DNA of 64,000 bases from Pelobium manganitolerans (GTDB lineage: Bacteria > Bacteroidota > Bacteroidia > Sphingobacteriales > Sphingobacteriaceae), in contig NZ_MBTA01000004.1 of the NCBI RefSeq assembly GCF_003609575.1, positions 1 to 64,000 on the forward strand. Reading direction: 5' to 3'. The notes under the pieces are model-generated. The model was not told the DNA's origin. It saw nothing but the letters and a program-made list of their open reading frames with translations, and ran no database searches. The position numbers were made by a program, and so were the translations under genes. This document shows, piece after piece, positions 53,197 through 63,606 of this stretch; position 1 is the first letter of the stretch; every line of letters starts with the position of its first letter.

Positions 53197-56193
53197 ATGA
53201 AAAAATTTTACAAACAATTTAAGGAATTGCCTATTCCTAAAATATTCCTTATTATGCTATGTATGCTTTTTACAGGAACGGTGGCAATATCGCAGAACCT
53301 TAAAAAAGTAACAGGAACCGTTCTGGACGAACAGGGTGAAACCATTATTGGAGCTACTGTTATGGTAAAATCCTCTGGAGGCAGGGGAACCGTAACAGAT
53401 ATTAACGGCAAGTTTACTATTGATGTGCCCGATAATGCAATATTGGTAATCTCTTATATGGGTTTCTTAAAACAGGAAATTTCCACAGAAGGGAAAATCG
53501 ATATTCGTGTGATATTGAAGGCCAATGCGCAGGAACTGGAGACGGTAGTAGTGGTGGGCTATGGTGTTGTCCGTAAAAAAGATTTAACAGGCGCAACAGC
53601 ATCGGTAAGTAGCAAAACATTAAAAGACCAACCAGTAGCCAGCATAACAGAAGCATTGCAGGGTAGAGCCGCCGGTGTGATGATCACCAATTCCGGTGCG
53701 CCCGGAAGCAACAGTTCTATCCGCATCCGTGGTTTAGGCTCAATTAACGATAGTTCTCCGCTGGTTGTGATAGACGGAGTTCCTACAGATTTAAACCTGA
53801 ATGCCATTAACCAAAACGATGTTGAATCTATCGATATTTTAAAAGATGCTTCCGCAACAGCTATTTACGGTTCACGCGGAGCAAACGGTGTAGTGCTGAT
53901 TACAACTAAGAAAGGTAAAGACGGAAAAGGAACTTTTGCCTTTAGCTCGAACGTAGCCGTACAAGATGCTATCGGTGTACCAAAATTGCTAAATGCCAGC
54001 CAGTTTGCTTCATTACATAACGAAATGATGGTAAATGCCGGAAATGCACAACGTCCGGATTTTACCGACCCTACAACATGGGGAGAAGGAACCAACTGGT
54101 ATGATGAGCTGATACAGACCGGAATGATGCGAAATACTTCCTTGTCTTATTCGGGTGGAAACGAAAAATCAACCTATTACGTGTCGGGTAGTGTTTTTGA
54201 TCAAAAGGGAATTGTTATCAACACAGATTTTAAGCGTTATACCGCACAGTTCAATAACGAATCAAAAACGTTAAGCTGGTTAAAGTTTGGAAACAATCTC
54301 ACTTTCAGCCACGACAAAAAACGTAACGGTTCCTACGATATTTTAGGAACCATGCGGGCATTGCCAACACAGCCCGTTTATGACGATGAAGGAAATTACT
54401 CTGGCCCGGGAAACAATGCACAGTGGTACGGGGATATGCGAAACCCCATTGGAACAGCAAATCTGGAGAAAAACGAGACCAAAGGCTATAATCTGCTGGG
54501 AAATATTTACGGGGAAGCCACTATTCTGAAAAAAATCGTCTTCAAAACATTGGGCGGTATCGATTATAAAGACTGGAACTCGGTTTCTTTCTCGCCCAAA
54601 TACGACTGGAAGCCAATTCCGGTTCCACAATCAACCAGAGGCGAAGGCTGGAACAAGAGTATTACCTACCTGTGGGACAATACACTTACCTACATGGACA
54701 CTTTTGCCGGAAAGCACAGCCTAAATGCCATGATAGGCTCCAGTGCCCAGAATAATGATTTCAGGTACATCAACGGGAGCAAAAAAGAATTTCTTTCCGA
54801 CGATTACAACCAGTTGAACAACGGCTTGTTGGAACCGCAAATAGGCGGCGGAAGAAGTGAATGGAGCTTACTTTCATTCTTCGGACGTGTAAATTATTCT
54901 TATGATAACAAATACCTTTTAACCGCAACAGTGCGCCGTGACGGTACTTCGCGTATTGCCAGCAAAAACCGTTGGGGAACATTCCCTTCGTTCTCTGCAG
55001 CATGGCGTATCACCGAAGAATCTTTTTACAAAAAGAACAATATTCTTAGCGATGCCAAATTAAGGTTTGGCTATGGCGAAACCGGTAACCAGGCACCATT
55101 AGACACTTACGCCGCCATTACACGTTTAAATACATCACAATATGTGTTTAACGGAACGCCCGTAGCAACACTTTATCCTTTGGTAATGCCAAGCCCGGAT
55201 ATTAAATGGGAGGTGGTGAAACAGTGGAATTTGGGTGTAGATGCATCATTGCTGAACCAGCGTATTGATGTAACATTTGATACCTACATCAAAAACACCA
55301 GCGATATGTTGGTGGGGATGTCTGTTCCGATAACTACCGGATATTCAGACATCTACACACCACAGATTAATGCAGGTAAAGTTCAGAACAAAGGATGGGA
55401 ATTTACTATTTCATCACGCAATACTACAGGTGCGTTCGAGTGGAATACGAATGCAAACGTATCCTACAATAAAAACGAAATCAAGAAATTGGATGGCGAT
55501 GTACCTATTTATTTCGGATCACAGGTACATGCCGTTGGAAAACCGGTGAGCGCATTTTATGGATATGTAACCAACGGAATATTCCAGAACTTGACCGATG
55601 TAAATAATTACGCCCTCCAAGTTGATGGAGGAACGGCTCCCGGAGACATCCGCTTTAGGGATTTGGACAATAACGGCGTAATCAACGAATTTGACCGTAC
55701 TTTCATTGGAAATCCAACACCATATTGGATATTTTCGATGAACAATAGCTTCAACTATAAAAACTTCGATTTTCAGGTTTATCTGCAAGGTGTAGCCGGA
55801 AACGAGATATATAACGGGAACAGGGTAAGTCTCGAAGGAATGTCCACAACTGTAAACCAGTCTGTAAAAGTATTGGACCGCTGGACGGGCGAAGGAACTA
55901 GCAATGTTATACCCAGAGCTGTTTACGCCGACCCGAACAATAACAACCGCTCTTCCAATCGCTTTATAGAAGACGGTTCTTTTGTGAGGCTAAAAAGTGT
56001 GATTTTAGGATATACCCTGCCTTCTAAAGCATTGGCAAAAGCCTATATCTCAAACGCCCGGTTTTATATATCAGGCAATAATTTGCTTACGCTGACGAAT
56101 TATTCAGGTTTTGATCCCGAAGTTTCGGGGGTAGACTCGGGAAATTACCCGTTCACTCGCACCTTAAATTTTGGTATCGATATTAAGTTCTAA
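53197..56193 (+). CDS. SusC-family TonB-dependent outer-membrane transporter
   Basis: The 998-residue protein has a signal peptide and then a carboxypeptidase-regulatory-like domain (KVTGTVLDEQGETIIGATV). A TonB-box-like VVVVGYG, a plug domain (ALQGRAAGVMITNSGAPGS, IRGLGSINDSSPLVVIDG) and the 22-stranded barrel follow, ending in FGIDIKF with an aromatic last residue. It imports oligosaccharides bound by the SusD-like partner. It begins the dextran-type locus after the regulator. Confidence 0.95.
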   Translation: MKKFYKQFKELPIPKIFLIMLCMLFTGTVAISQNLKKVTGTVLDEQGETIIGATVMVKSSGGRGTVTDINGKFTIDVPDNAILVISYMGFLKQEISTEGKIDIRVILKANAQELETVVVVGYGVVRKKDLTGATASVSSKTLKDQPVASITEALQGRAAGVMITNSGAPGSNSSIRIRGLGSINDSSPLVVIDGVPTDLNLNAINQNDVESIDILKDASATAIYGSRGANGVVLITTKKGKDGKGTFAFSSNVAVQDAIGVPKLLNASQFASLHNEMMVNAGNAQRPDFTDPTTWGEGTNWYDELIQTGMMRNTSLSYSGGNEKSTYYVSGSVFDQKGIVINTDFKRYTAQFNNESKTLSWLKFGNNLTFSHDKKRNGSYDILGTMRALPTQPVYDDEGNYSGPGNNAQWYGDMRNPIGTANLEKNETKGYNLLGNIYGEATILKKIVFKTLGGIDYKDWNSVSFSPKYDWKPIPVPQSTRGEGWNKSITYLWDNTLTYMDTFAGKHSLNAMIGSSAQNNDFRYINGSKKEFLSDDYNQLNNGLLEPQIGGGRSEWSLLSFFGRVNYSYDNKYLLTATVRRDGTSRIASKNRWGTFPSFSAAWRITEESFYKKNNILSDAKLRFGYGETGNQAPLDTYAAITRLNTSQYVFNGTPVATLYPLVMPSPDIKWEVVKQWNLGVDASLLNQRIDVTFDTYIKNTSDMLVGMSVPITTGYSDIYTPQINAGKVQNKGWEFTISSRNTTGAFEWNTNANVSYNKNEIKKLDGDVPIYFGSQVHAVGKPVSAFYGYVTNGIFQNLTDVNNYALQVDGGTAPGDIRFRDLDNNGVINEFDRTFIGNPTPYWIFSMNNSFNYKNFDFQVYLQGVAGNEIYNGNRVSLEGMSTTVNQSVKVLDRWTGEGTSNVIPRAVYADPNNNNRSSNRFIEDGSFVRLKSVILGYTLPSKALAKAYISNARFYISGNNLLTLTNYSGFDPEVSGVDSGNYPFTRTLNFGIDIKF

Positions 56194-56281
56194 TTCCATA
56201 AAAAGAAAATTTCATGAAACCATCCATGATTTAGCCAAAGCTCACACAGCATTTTATCAAATCATGATTAATCATAAACAA

Positions 56282-57769
56282 ATGAAAAAAATATTATATA
56301 CATCAGCTATATTTTTGTCAGCAATACTGGCTTCCTGTTCCGGTTTTTTAGAGCAAAAACCCTACGAAGACCCCGGAGCGGAAACTATAAATGACGAGGC
56401 AAGTGCCATTGCGTTAACCAATGCGGCCTATCAACCATTACAGCGCCCAAAACTGTACAACATGCGTATCTGGACAACCGATATTATTGCCGGAAACAGC
56501 GTAGTTGGAGCCGGAGGTGGCGATGATGGAATAGAAACCGTTCAGCTATCTAATTTTACAACTACTGCAGACAACTTCGCCGCAATTGATTTTTGGAGAG
56601 GGCCAAATCCCGGAATACTTTATTGCAATACCGTTTTAGAAAATGTTCCTAAAATGAATATTAGCGATGATATAAAAAGACGCTGTATAGGCGAGGCCAA
56701 ATTTTTAAGGGCACATTACTATTTCCTTTTGGTGCAATTGTTTGGAGATGTACCTCTAAGTCTTACACCAACCAAACCCGATGATGATTTATTCCCTAAA
56801 CGAGTGAACAAAAACACCATTTACGAACAGGTGATTATTCCCGATTTAAAAGATGCAATAGAATTATTGCCTACAAAAGAAGAGTATAGCGGTGCAGACA
56901 TAGGAAGAGCCTCCAAAGGCGCTGCTTACGGGATGCTGGCAAAAGTGTACCTCACATTAGGCAAATATCAGGACTGTTTGGATATGATTGCCAAAGTAGA
57001 AACATTGGGCTATTCTCTTAATCCCGATTATTCGGATTGTTTTGGCGGAGAAGCAAAAAACAAAAACACAGCAGAATCTCTTTTTGAAGTGCAATATTTT
57101 GGATTAACCAATGCCGGTTTCTGGGACGATGAAAACCAAGCCACTTGGTTAAGTACCTACATGGGCCCACGTAATCAGAACTGGGTTGGAGGTGGATACG
57201 GTTGGAATCAGCCGACACAGGAATTTGTGGATCAGTACGAAGCCGGCGATTTAAGGAAAGATAAAACAATTCTGTATCCCGGTTGCCCACCATTTGACGG
57301 AAAGCAGTATAGTGCTTCCATGTCATCAACCGGTTACAATGTCCGTAAATTTTTGGTGCCACTTTCTGTATCGCCGGATTACAACACCAATTCGGCAAGC
57401 ATCATTGTGCTCCGTTACGCCGATGTATTATTGATGAAAGCAGAAGCATTAAATGAGCTTGGGCTAACGCAAGAGGCAGAAACACCACTATTTGAAGTAC
57501 GCAAACGGGCAGGCTTAACAAATCGGGGAGATATAGAGAACCTGAATCAGGCGCAAATGCGGGAAAAAATTATCCATGAGCGCCGTATAGAACTGGCTTT
57601 CGAAGGACAGCGTTGGTTTGATATGATCCGCTGGAATAACGGACAATACGCATTGGATTTTCTGCACTCTATAGGTAAGGTGAATGCATCACGCAAACAT
57701 TTATTGCTGCCTATTCCGCAAAAAGAAATAGACGCTAACCACAATTTGGTTCAAAACCCGGGTTATTAA
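56282..57769 (+). CDS. SusD-family glycan-binding lipoprotein
   Basis: I start at ATG 56282, giving a lipoprotein signal with Cys19 in ILASC; an upstream in-frame TTG at 56171 lies in the susC-like gene. The 495-residue protein has the SusD TPR scaffold: SRGKAEFLRAHYYFLLVQLF-like (IGEAKFLRAHYYFLLVQLFG), GRASKGAAYGMLAKVYL and the C-terminal RRIELAFEGQRWFDMIRW. It covers the SusC-like transporter and binds the glycan at the cell surface. Confidence 0.95.
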   Translation: MKKILYTSAIFLSAILASCSGFLEQKPYEDPGAETINDEASAIALTNAAYQPLQRPKLYNMRIWTTDIIAGNSVVGAGGGDDGIETVQLSNFTTTADNFAAIDFWRGPNPGILYCNTVLENVPKMNISDDIKRRCIGEAKFLRAHYYFLLVQLFGDVPLSLTPTKPDDDLFPKRVNKNTIYEQVIIPDLKDAIELLPTKEEYSGADIGRASKGAAYGMLAKVYLTLGKYQDCLDMIAKVETLGYSLNPDYSDCFGGEAKNKNTAESLFEVQYFGLTNAGFWDDENQATWLSTYMGPRNQNWVGGGYGWNQPTQEFVDQYEAGDLRKDKTILYPGCPPFDGKQYSASMSSTGYNVRKFLVPLSVSPDYNTNSASIIVLRYADVLLMKAEALNELGLTQEAETPLFEVRKRAGLTNRGDIENLNQAQMREKIIHERRIELAFEGQRWFDMIRWNNGQYALDFLHSIGKVNASRKHLLLPIPQKEIDANHNLVQNPGY

Positions 57770-57787
57770 CAGAAAAACATTTCAACA

Positions 57788-59263
57788 ATGAAAACAATTG
57801 ATAAAATATTTATAGCACTTTTATTTTTGTTCCCTTTTATCCTTTTTTCCTGTAAAAAAGATTTAAGTGAAACCTTTAAGGATACCGGCGAGCAGAAGCT
57901 GGCACTTTCGGCAGATGTGGATTCTTTGACTTTAGATGTGTCAAACCCTACTGGAAAGGCCGTCAAATTCAGCTGGACAAGAGGTTCTAACCAAGGAACC
58001 AATGCAGGCATTACTTACCAGTTTCAATTGGCACTGGCAGGTACTAATTTTCAGAACAGTTTTTCTGTAGATTTAGAAAAAGGCACTAATACCTTAGAAT
58101 ATACCCACGAAGAGTTAAATGCCATTTTAACAGAAGATATAAGTTTAAATTTCGATACGGAAGCCGATTTGGAAGCCCGAATTATTGCAACAGTAGCTGT
58201 AGAAGGCATGGAACCTCAGGTATCCGAAACCCTAAACCTGTTTGCAAAAACCTATAAGCCTATTGCCAAAACATTATTCCTTATAGGACCAGCAACCGCA
58301 GGAGGTTGGAGCGCAGATGATGCAACTCCAATGAACGTTGTAGCAGGTACCGCCGGAGGCTTTACATGGCAGGGCAAATTAAATGCTGGCGAGCTGAAGT
58401 TTATTACCACATTAGGTCAATTTCTGCCATCTTATACCAAAGGGGATAACGACCAGCAACTTTATCTGCGTGAAACAGACAGCCAACCGGATGACAAATT
58501 TAATATTCCGGCAACGGGAGTCTATCAGATTACCTTAAATATCATCACCAAAGTCATCAGTATTGAAGCGAAAGACGCACCACAATACGGCCAGTTATGG
58601 TTTGTTGGTGGCTTTACAGGCTGGAATTTTGAACCGATGGAAAATGATATGCTTGATCCCTTTGTATTCCATTTTAACGCCGAACTAAATTCATCAAATG
58701 CTACCGATGAATTTAAGATAGCAACCGTAGGGAATTCGTTTGATGGTGATAAAGTATTCTTACGTCCGGCAGTAAACGGACAAGGTGCCGGAACCAATCT
58801 GGATGTTGTTAAACTGAGCGGTGACGAAAATCCAGAAGATAATAAATGGAAAATTGCCCCAGGAGTATATAAAATTAAATTAGACCTCCGCACCATGAAA
58901 ATCGATATTGTGAAATACAATCCGTTTCCGGTGATTTATTTAGTTGGCGGAGCAACATCCATCGGCTGGGATATTGCCAATGCACTGCCAATGACTGCCC
59001 TTAGCGGAAACCCCTACAAATTTACATGGACAGGCCCTTTAGGAACTGATGAGCTGAAATTTACCTGCGACAAAAAAACCGATTGGAGTGGTGCTTTCTT
59101 TTTAGCAAGTACGGCCAATAAACAGCCGAGTGGCACTGTAGAGCCAATGGTGTATAGTCCCGCAGGTTCAGGCACTGATTATAAGTGGAAAATATCTTCC
59201 GCGGGTACTTATACTATCGAGTTGGACCAGTTGCAGGAGACAGTAAAAATCACAAAACAATAA
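57788..59263 (+). CDS. SusE/SusF-like surface glycan-binding lipoprotein
   Basis: The 491-residue protein has a lipoprotein signal with Cys22 (FILFSC). An N-terminal SusE domain (about 35-150) is followed by three similar beta-rich modules, each with a W-D/N signature (GGWSADDATPM, TGWNFEPMENDM, IGWDIANALPM), about 105 residues apart. These are the starch/dextran-binding CBM-like modules of SusE/SusF. It follows the SusD-like gene by 18 bp. Confidence 0.88.
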   Translation: MKTIDKIFIALLFLFPFILFSCKKDLSETFKDTGEQKLALSADVDSLTLDVSNPTGKAVKFSWTRGSNQGTNAGITYQFQLALAGTNFQNSFSVDLEKGTNTLEYTHEELNAILTEDISLNFDTEADLEARIIATVAVEGMEPQVSETLNLFAKTYKPIAKTLFLIGPATAGGWSADDATPMNVVAGTAGGFTWQGKLNAGELKFITTLGQFLPSYTKGDNDQQLYLRETDSQPDDKFNIPATGVYQITLNIITKVISIEAKDAPQYGQLWFVGGFTGWNFEPMENDMLDPFVFHFNAELNSSNATDEFKIATVGNSFDGDKVFLRPAVNGQGAGTNLDVVKLSGDENPEDNKWKIAPGVYKIKLDLRTMKIDIVKYNPFPVIYLVGGATSIGWDIANALPMTALSGNPYKFTWTGPLGTDELKFTCDKKTDWSGAFFLASTANKQPSGTVEPMVYSPAGSGTDYKWKISSAGTYTIELDQLQETVKITKQ

Positions 59264-59283
59264 ATCTATAAGAAATCATATTC

Positions 59284-61044
59284 ATGAAAAAAATATATAT
59301 ACCTGCAACGCTATGCCTTTTGGTACTTTTTGGATGCAAGAAAGATTACTTTAACGTAAGTAATAATCCGATAACCTATGGCCAGTCCTATATAGATATT
59401 ACTTTATCAACAGATAAATCCATATACAAGCCCGGCGAGCCGGTTAAATTCAATTTTAAAGAACTTGTTTCCGGTGCTAAAGTCCGTTATTCCTATTTAG
59501 GCAAGGTAATCAAAGAAGACAACCTTATAGCAACTACATGGACATGGAACCCGCCTGCTGATGATTACAGAGGCTACATGGTAGAAATTTTTACCACAGA
59601 AAACGGAGCAGAAAAAGTGGTTGACAACATAGCCGTTGATGTTTCTTCTGATTGGGCAAAATTCCCCCGTTATGGCTTTCTGTCAGATTACGGAAAAATA
59701 CAGGATGTCCACCTGAAACGGAACATAGAACTGCTGAACCGTTACCACATCAACGGCCTGCAGTTTTACGATTGGCTGTACGATCATCATCGCCCTTTGG
59801 CAGGAACAGTTGAAAACCCGGCCACATCATGGCCCGATATTTTTGGTCGCACCAATTATTTCTCCACCGTTAAAGGATATATTGACGAAGCGAAGACAAG
59901 AAACATGAAAACCATGTTTTACAACTTGTGCTACGGTGCGTTAAACAGTGCCACTGCCGATGGTGTAAAAGAAGAGTGGTACATTTTTAACGATAAAAAC
60001 CATCAAGAGAAAGATTATCATCCGCTTTCGGGGCGTAGCAACATTTACTTGGTAAATGCTGGTAATACAGACTGGCAACAATACATTAACGGCAGAAATA
60101 AAGACGTTTACGATGCCTTTGGATTTGATGGCTACCATATTGATCAATTAGGATACCGGGGCGATAGGTATGACTATAACGGAAACCTGATTGATATGCC
60201 AACTTCGTACAGCTCGTTTATCAACGCCATGAAAGCTGCACAGCCAGATAAATATTTGCTGTTCAACGCCGTTGGTGGTTACGCACAAGACAAAATTGCC
60301 CCGGCTCCGGTAGATTTTCTGTACACCGAAGTTTGGGGAGGCCGTGAAGGCGATAATGAAAGTATGTCTTACGCCGACCTTATTAACGTGATGAATGATA
60401 ACCTTTCAAAAAGCAACTATCAGAAAAATATTGTGCTGGCTGCCTACATGGATTATAACGTTAACAGTAGCGGTTATGTAAACAAACCCGGTATTTTGTT
60501 GGCTGATGCGGCAATTTTCGCATGGGGTGGAGCGCATTTAGAATTAGGCGAACATTACCTCATTAACGAATATTTCCCTAAAAATAACCTGCAGATGCGG
60601 GCAGATTTAGGCAAAGCCCTTATCAGTTACTACGATTTTTCGGTAGCCTACCAAAACCTGCTTCGCGATGGCGGAGACTTTCAGCCGGCAAATGTAAGCT
60701 TCGCAAACAGTGCGATTGTATCCGAAAGCTGGCCGGCAGCTAAAGGAAAAGTAGCAACCATCGGTAAAAAAGTAAACGGAAAAGACATTGTTCATCTGAT
60801 AAACTTTACCAATGCCACCACAATGGTTTGGCGGGACAATAAAGCCACACAGGCAGAACCAGAATTAATCAGTACACCAACTATTAACGTACGGGTTTCT
60901 GGCACACCCTCTAAAGTTTGGTTTGCCTCCCCTGATGTAGATGGCGGAGTAGCCAAAATTTTGGATTTCACCCAAACAGGCAATAAAGTAACCCTAACGC
61001 TTCCGTCTCTTAAATACTGGGATATGGTAGTGATAGAATATTGA
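59284..61044 (+). CDS. GH66 dextranase-like lipoprotein
   Basis: The 586-residue protein has a lipoprotein signal (LVLFGC), an N-terminal beta domain and the GH66 barrel. The nucleophile Asp287 is in FDGYHIDQLG and the acid/base Glu349 is in LYTEVWGG. GH66 enzymes cut alpha-1,6-glucan internally. As a surface lipoprotein it would make the oligosaccharides taken up by the SusC/D-like pair. It has no extra carbohydrate module. The gene follows the SusE-like gene by 20 bp and the GH31 gene by 1 bp. Confidence 0.93.
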   Translation: MKKIYIPATLCLLVLFGCKKDYFNVSNNPITYGQSYIDITLSTDKSIYKPGEPVKFNFKELVSGAKVRYSYLGKVIKEDNLIATTWTWNPPADDYRGYMVEIFTTENGAEKVVDNIAVDVSSDWAKFPRYGFLSDYGKIQDVHLKRNIELLNRYHINGLQFYDWLYDHHRPLAGTVENPATSWPDIFGRTNYFSTVKGYIDEAKTRNMKTMFYNLCYGALNSATADGVKEEWYIFNDKNHQEKDYHPLSGRSNIYLVNAGNTDWQQYINGRNKDVYDAFGFDGYHIDQLGYRGDRYDYNGNLIDMPTSYSSFINAMKAAQPDKYLLFNAVGGYAQDKIAPAPVDFLYTEVWGGREGDNESMSYADLINVMNDNLSKSNYQKNIVLAAYMDYNVNSSGYVNKPGILLADAAIFAWGGAHLELGEHYLINEYFPKNNLQMRADLGKALISYYDFSVAYQNLLRDGGDFQPANVSFANSAIVSESWPAAKGKVATIGKKVNGKDIVHLINFTNATTMVWRDNKATQAEPELISTPTINVRVSGTPSKVWFASPDVDGGVAKILDFTQTGNKVTLTLPSLKYWDMVVIEY

Positions 61045-61045
61045 T

Positions 61046-63541
61046 ATGAAGATTGTAACGCTGTTCGGGTTCATTGTTAGTTTCGGTCTGTTGTTGTCTT
61101 TGACAGCAACAGCAACCGAATGTATATCCTATAAAAAGACAGGTAATCAGGTAGTTTTTGAAGCTAAGGACGGTTCAAAACTGGCACTAACTTTAAACAG
61201 TAGTGCTGTGGTAAAAATCTGGTACGACCCATCCGGTAAATTAATTCGCAAAAACGGCTCATTCGCAATTGTAAATGAAAACCTGGAAGATATAGGCGAA
61301 ATAAACGTTAACGAAGAACAATCTGCCTATGAAATATTCACTTCAAAACTGCGCATAAGGCTCAATAAAAATCCTATGCAGTTGCAGATTTTTGATAAAT
61401 GGCAAAAACTGCTTTTCAGCGATTATAAAGAACAGGGACACATTGCAACAGGTACAACCGGCAAAAAAGCATTAAAAGTACTGCGCAAAGACGAACAGTT
61501 TTTTGGTTTGGGCGAAAAAACCGGAACGCTGAACAGGCGTGGCAAAACCTACAAAATGTGGAACAGCGATAGGCCCTGCTACAGCACAACAGAAGACCCA
61601 TTGTATAAAAGTATTCCGTTCTTTATGAGCAGTTATCATTACGGAATCTTTTTAGATAATACCTATAAAACCGAGTTCGATTTCGGTTCAAAAACAGAAG
61701 AATATTATTCTTTTGAAGCTCCTGATGGAGAATTTGTCTATTATTTTATTTATGGCAAAGACTATAAAGAAATACAGCAACAGTACATTGCGCTTACCGG
61801 AAAGCCAATTATGCCACCGAAATGGGCTTTTGGCTTTGCACAGTCTCGGGGGATGTACACCCGCGAAGATCAGGCACTGGAAATAGCTTCGGAATTTAGA
61901 AAACGCCAAATCCCCTGCGACATCATTTATCAGGATATTGGCTGGACACAAGGCCTGCAGGATTTTGAGTGGCGCAAAGGAAATTACAGCAATCCTAAAG
62001 CCATGCTACAAACCTTGGAGAAGCAAGGTTTTAAAATGATTGTTTCGCAGGATCCCGTGATTTCTCAGGCAAATAAAAAACAATGGGAAGAAGCCGACCG
62101 CTTGGGCTATTTGGTAAAGGACAAACGAACCGGTAAATCTTATGACATGCCGTGGCCTTGGGGCGGTAACTGCGGAGTGGTTGATTTTACCATTCCGGCC
62201 GTGGCAGATTGGTGGGGTGCTTATCAACAGAAACCGTTAAATGATGGGGTTCGCGGATTTTGGACGGATATGGGCGAACCTGCGTGGAGCAACGAAGAAG
62301 ACATCGATCGACTAAATATGCAGCACCATATAGGGACGCATGCCGAAATCCATAATATTTTTGGCCTTACATGGGATAAAGTAGTAAAAGAGCAATTTGA
62401 AAAACACAATCCTAATAAACGCGTATTTCAGATGACAAGAGCGGCATACGCAGGTCTGCAGCGTTATACTTTTGGCTGGACAGGCGACAGCGGAAACGGC
62501 AGCGATGTGCTGAACGGTTGGGCGCAAATGGCCAATCAGGTTGCGGTTGGTATCTCGGCAGGTTTAGGGGGCATTCCTTTTTGGACAACGGACATATCCG
62601 GTTACTGTGGCGATATTACCGACTATCCGGCTATGGCCGAACTTTATACGCGGTGGATGCAGTTTGGTGTGTTTAATCCATTGAGCAGGGCCCATCACGA
62701 AGGTAACAATGCGGTAGAACCGTGGATGTTTGGCGAAATAGCAGAGAAAAATGCGAAAACAGCCATCGAACTAAAATATCAGCTTTTCCCTTATCTGTAC
62801 ACTTATGCCCGCAAGGCGCATGATACCGGATTGCCTATTGTAAGGGGCTTGTTTATGGAATATCCCGATGATGAAAATGTGGTAAAAATAGATGACGAGT
62901 TTTTGTGCGGCCGAGAACTTTTGGTAGCCCCCGTATTGAAAAAAGGCGAGCGGGTAAAAAAAGTTTATCTGCCGGATGGCGAATGGATAGACTTTAACAA
63001 TAAGCAAACGGTTTATTTGGGCGGACAAACAATTGCTTATCAGGCACCATTAACCACCATTCCGATATTTGTTAAGAAAGGCTCCATTATTCCGCAGATA
63101 CCTGTAATGCAACATCTGGATGAAAGAACGGATTATCCGCTGTTTATTCATGTTTTTCCGAATTATGAAGATGAAAATGCAAGTTTCGAGCTGTATGAGG
63201 ACGAAGGAAATAATCAGGATTATCTGAAAGATATTTACTCGAAAACCTTGTTTAGCTGCCAAACAAAAAGCAGCGGTTGGCAAACCACTATCACACCAGA
63301 AGATAAAGGCTATAAACAGGCAGAACGGAGAAATATCATTCTGAAATACCATTTGGAAAAGAAACCAAAATCTGTGTTGTGCGTAGGTAAAAACATCAAA
63401 AATGTAAAACAGCAGACTATTGAAAAAAACATCGAAACAGATAAAAAATCAATTCAATGGTCGTGGAACGAAGAAAGCAGGGAATGTTGGGTGAAAATTC
63501 CTGATGAAAGAATGAGCCGACAAATAGAAGTTTATAAATAA
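61046..63541 (+). CDS. GH31 alpha-glucosidase
   Basis: The 831-residue enzyme has a signal peptide and then the GH31 barrel. The nucleophile Asp408 is in GFWTDMGEP and the acid/base Asp481 is in WTGDSGNGSD. GH31 members include alpha-glucosidases and 6-alpha-glucosyltransferases. In this locus it would trim imported isomalto-oligosaccharides in the periplasm. It starts 1 bp after the GH66 stop, so translation may be coupled. Confidence 0.95.
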   Translation: MKIVTLFGFIVSFGLLLSLTATATECISYKKTGNQVVFEAKDGSKLALTLNSSAVVKIWYDPSGKLIRKNGSFAIVNENLEDIGEINVNEEQSAYEIFTSKLRIRLNKNPMQLQIFDKWQKLLFSDYKEQGHIATGTTGKKALKVLRKDEQFFGLGEKTGTLNRRGKTYKMWNSDRPCYSTTEDPLYKSIPFFMSSYHYGIFLDNTYKTEFDFGSKTEEYYSFEAPDGEFVYYFIYGKDYKEIQQQYIALTGKPIMPPKWAFGFAQSRGMYTREDQALEIASEFRKRQIPCDIIYQDIGWTQGLQDFEWRKGNYSNPKAMLQTLEKQGFKMIVSQDPVISQANKKQWEEADRLGYLVKDKRTGKSYDMPWPWGGNCGVVDFTIPAVADWWGAYQQKPLNDGVRGFWTDMGEPAWSNEEDIDRLNMQHHIGTHAEIHNIFGLTWDKVVKEQFEKHNPNKRVFQMTRAAYAGLQRYTFGWTGDSGNGSDVLNGWAQMANQVAVGISAGLGGIPFWTTDISGYCGDITDYPAMAELYTRWMQFGVFNPLSRAHHEGNNAVEPWMFGEIAEKNAKTAIELKYQLFPYLYTYARKAHDTGLPIVRGLFMEYPDDENVVKIDDEFLCGRELLVAPVLKKGERVKKVYLPDGEWIDFNNKQTVYLGGQTIAYQAPLTTIPIFVKKGSIIPQIPVMQHLDERTDYPLFIHVFPNYEDENASFELYEDEGNNQDYLKDIYSKTLFSCQTKSSGWQTTITPEDKGYKQAERRNIILKYHLEKKPKSVLCVGKNIKNVKQQTIEKNIETDKKSIQWSWNEESRECWVKIPDERMSRQIEVYK

Positions 63542-63606
63542 AGCTGGAAATAGAGCTTCATAAAAACATCAACAAACAATCAGCGCTTAATACGAAATAA
63601 CATAAT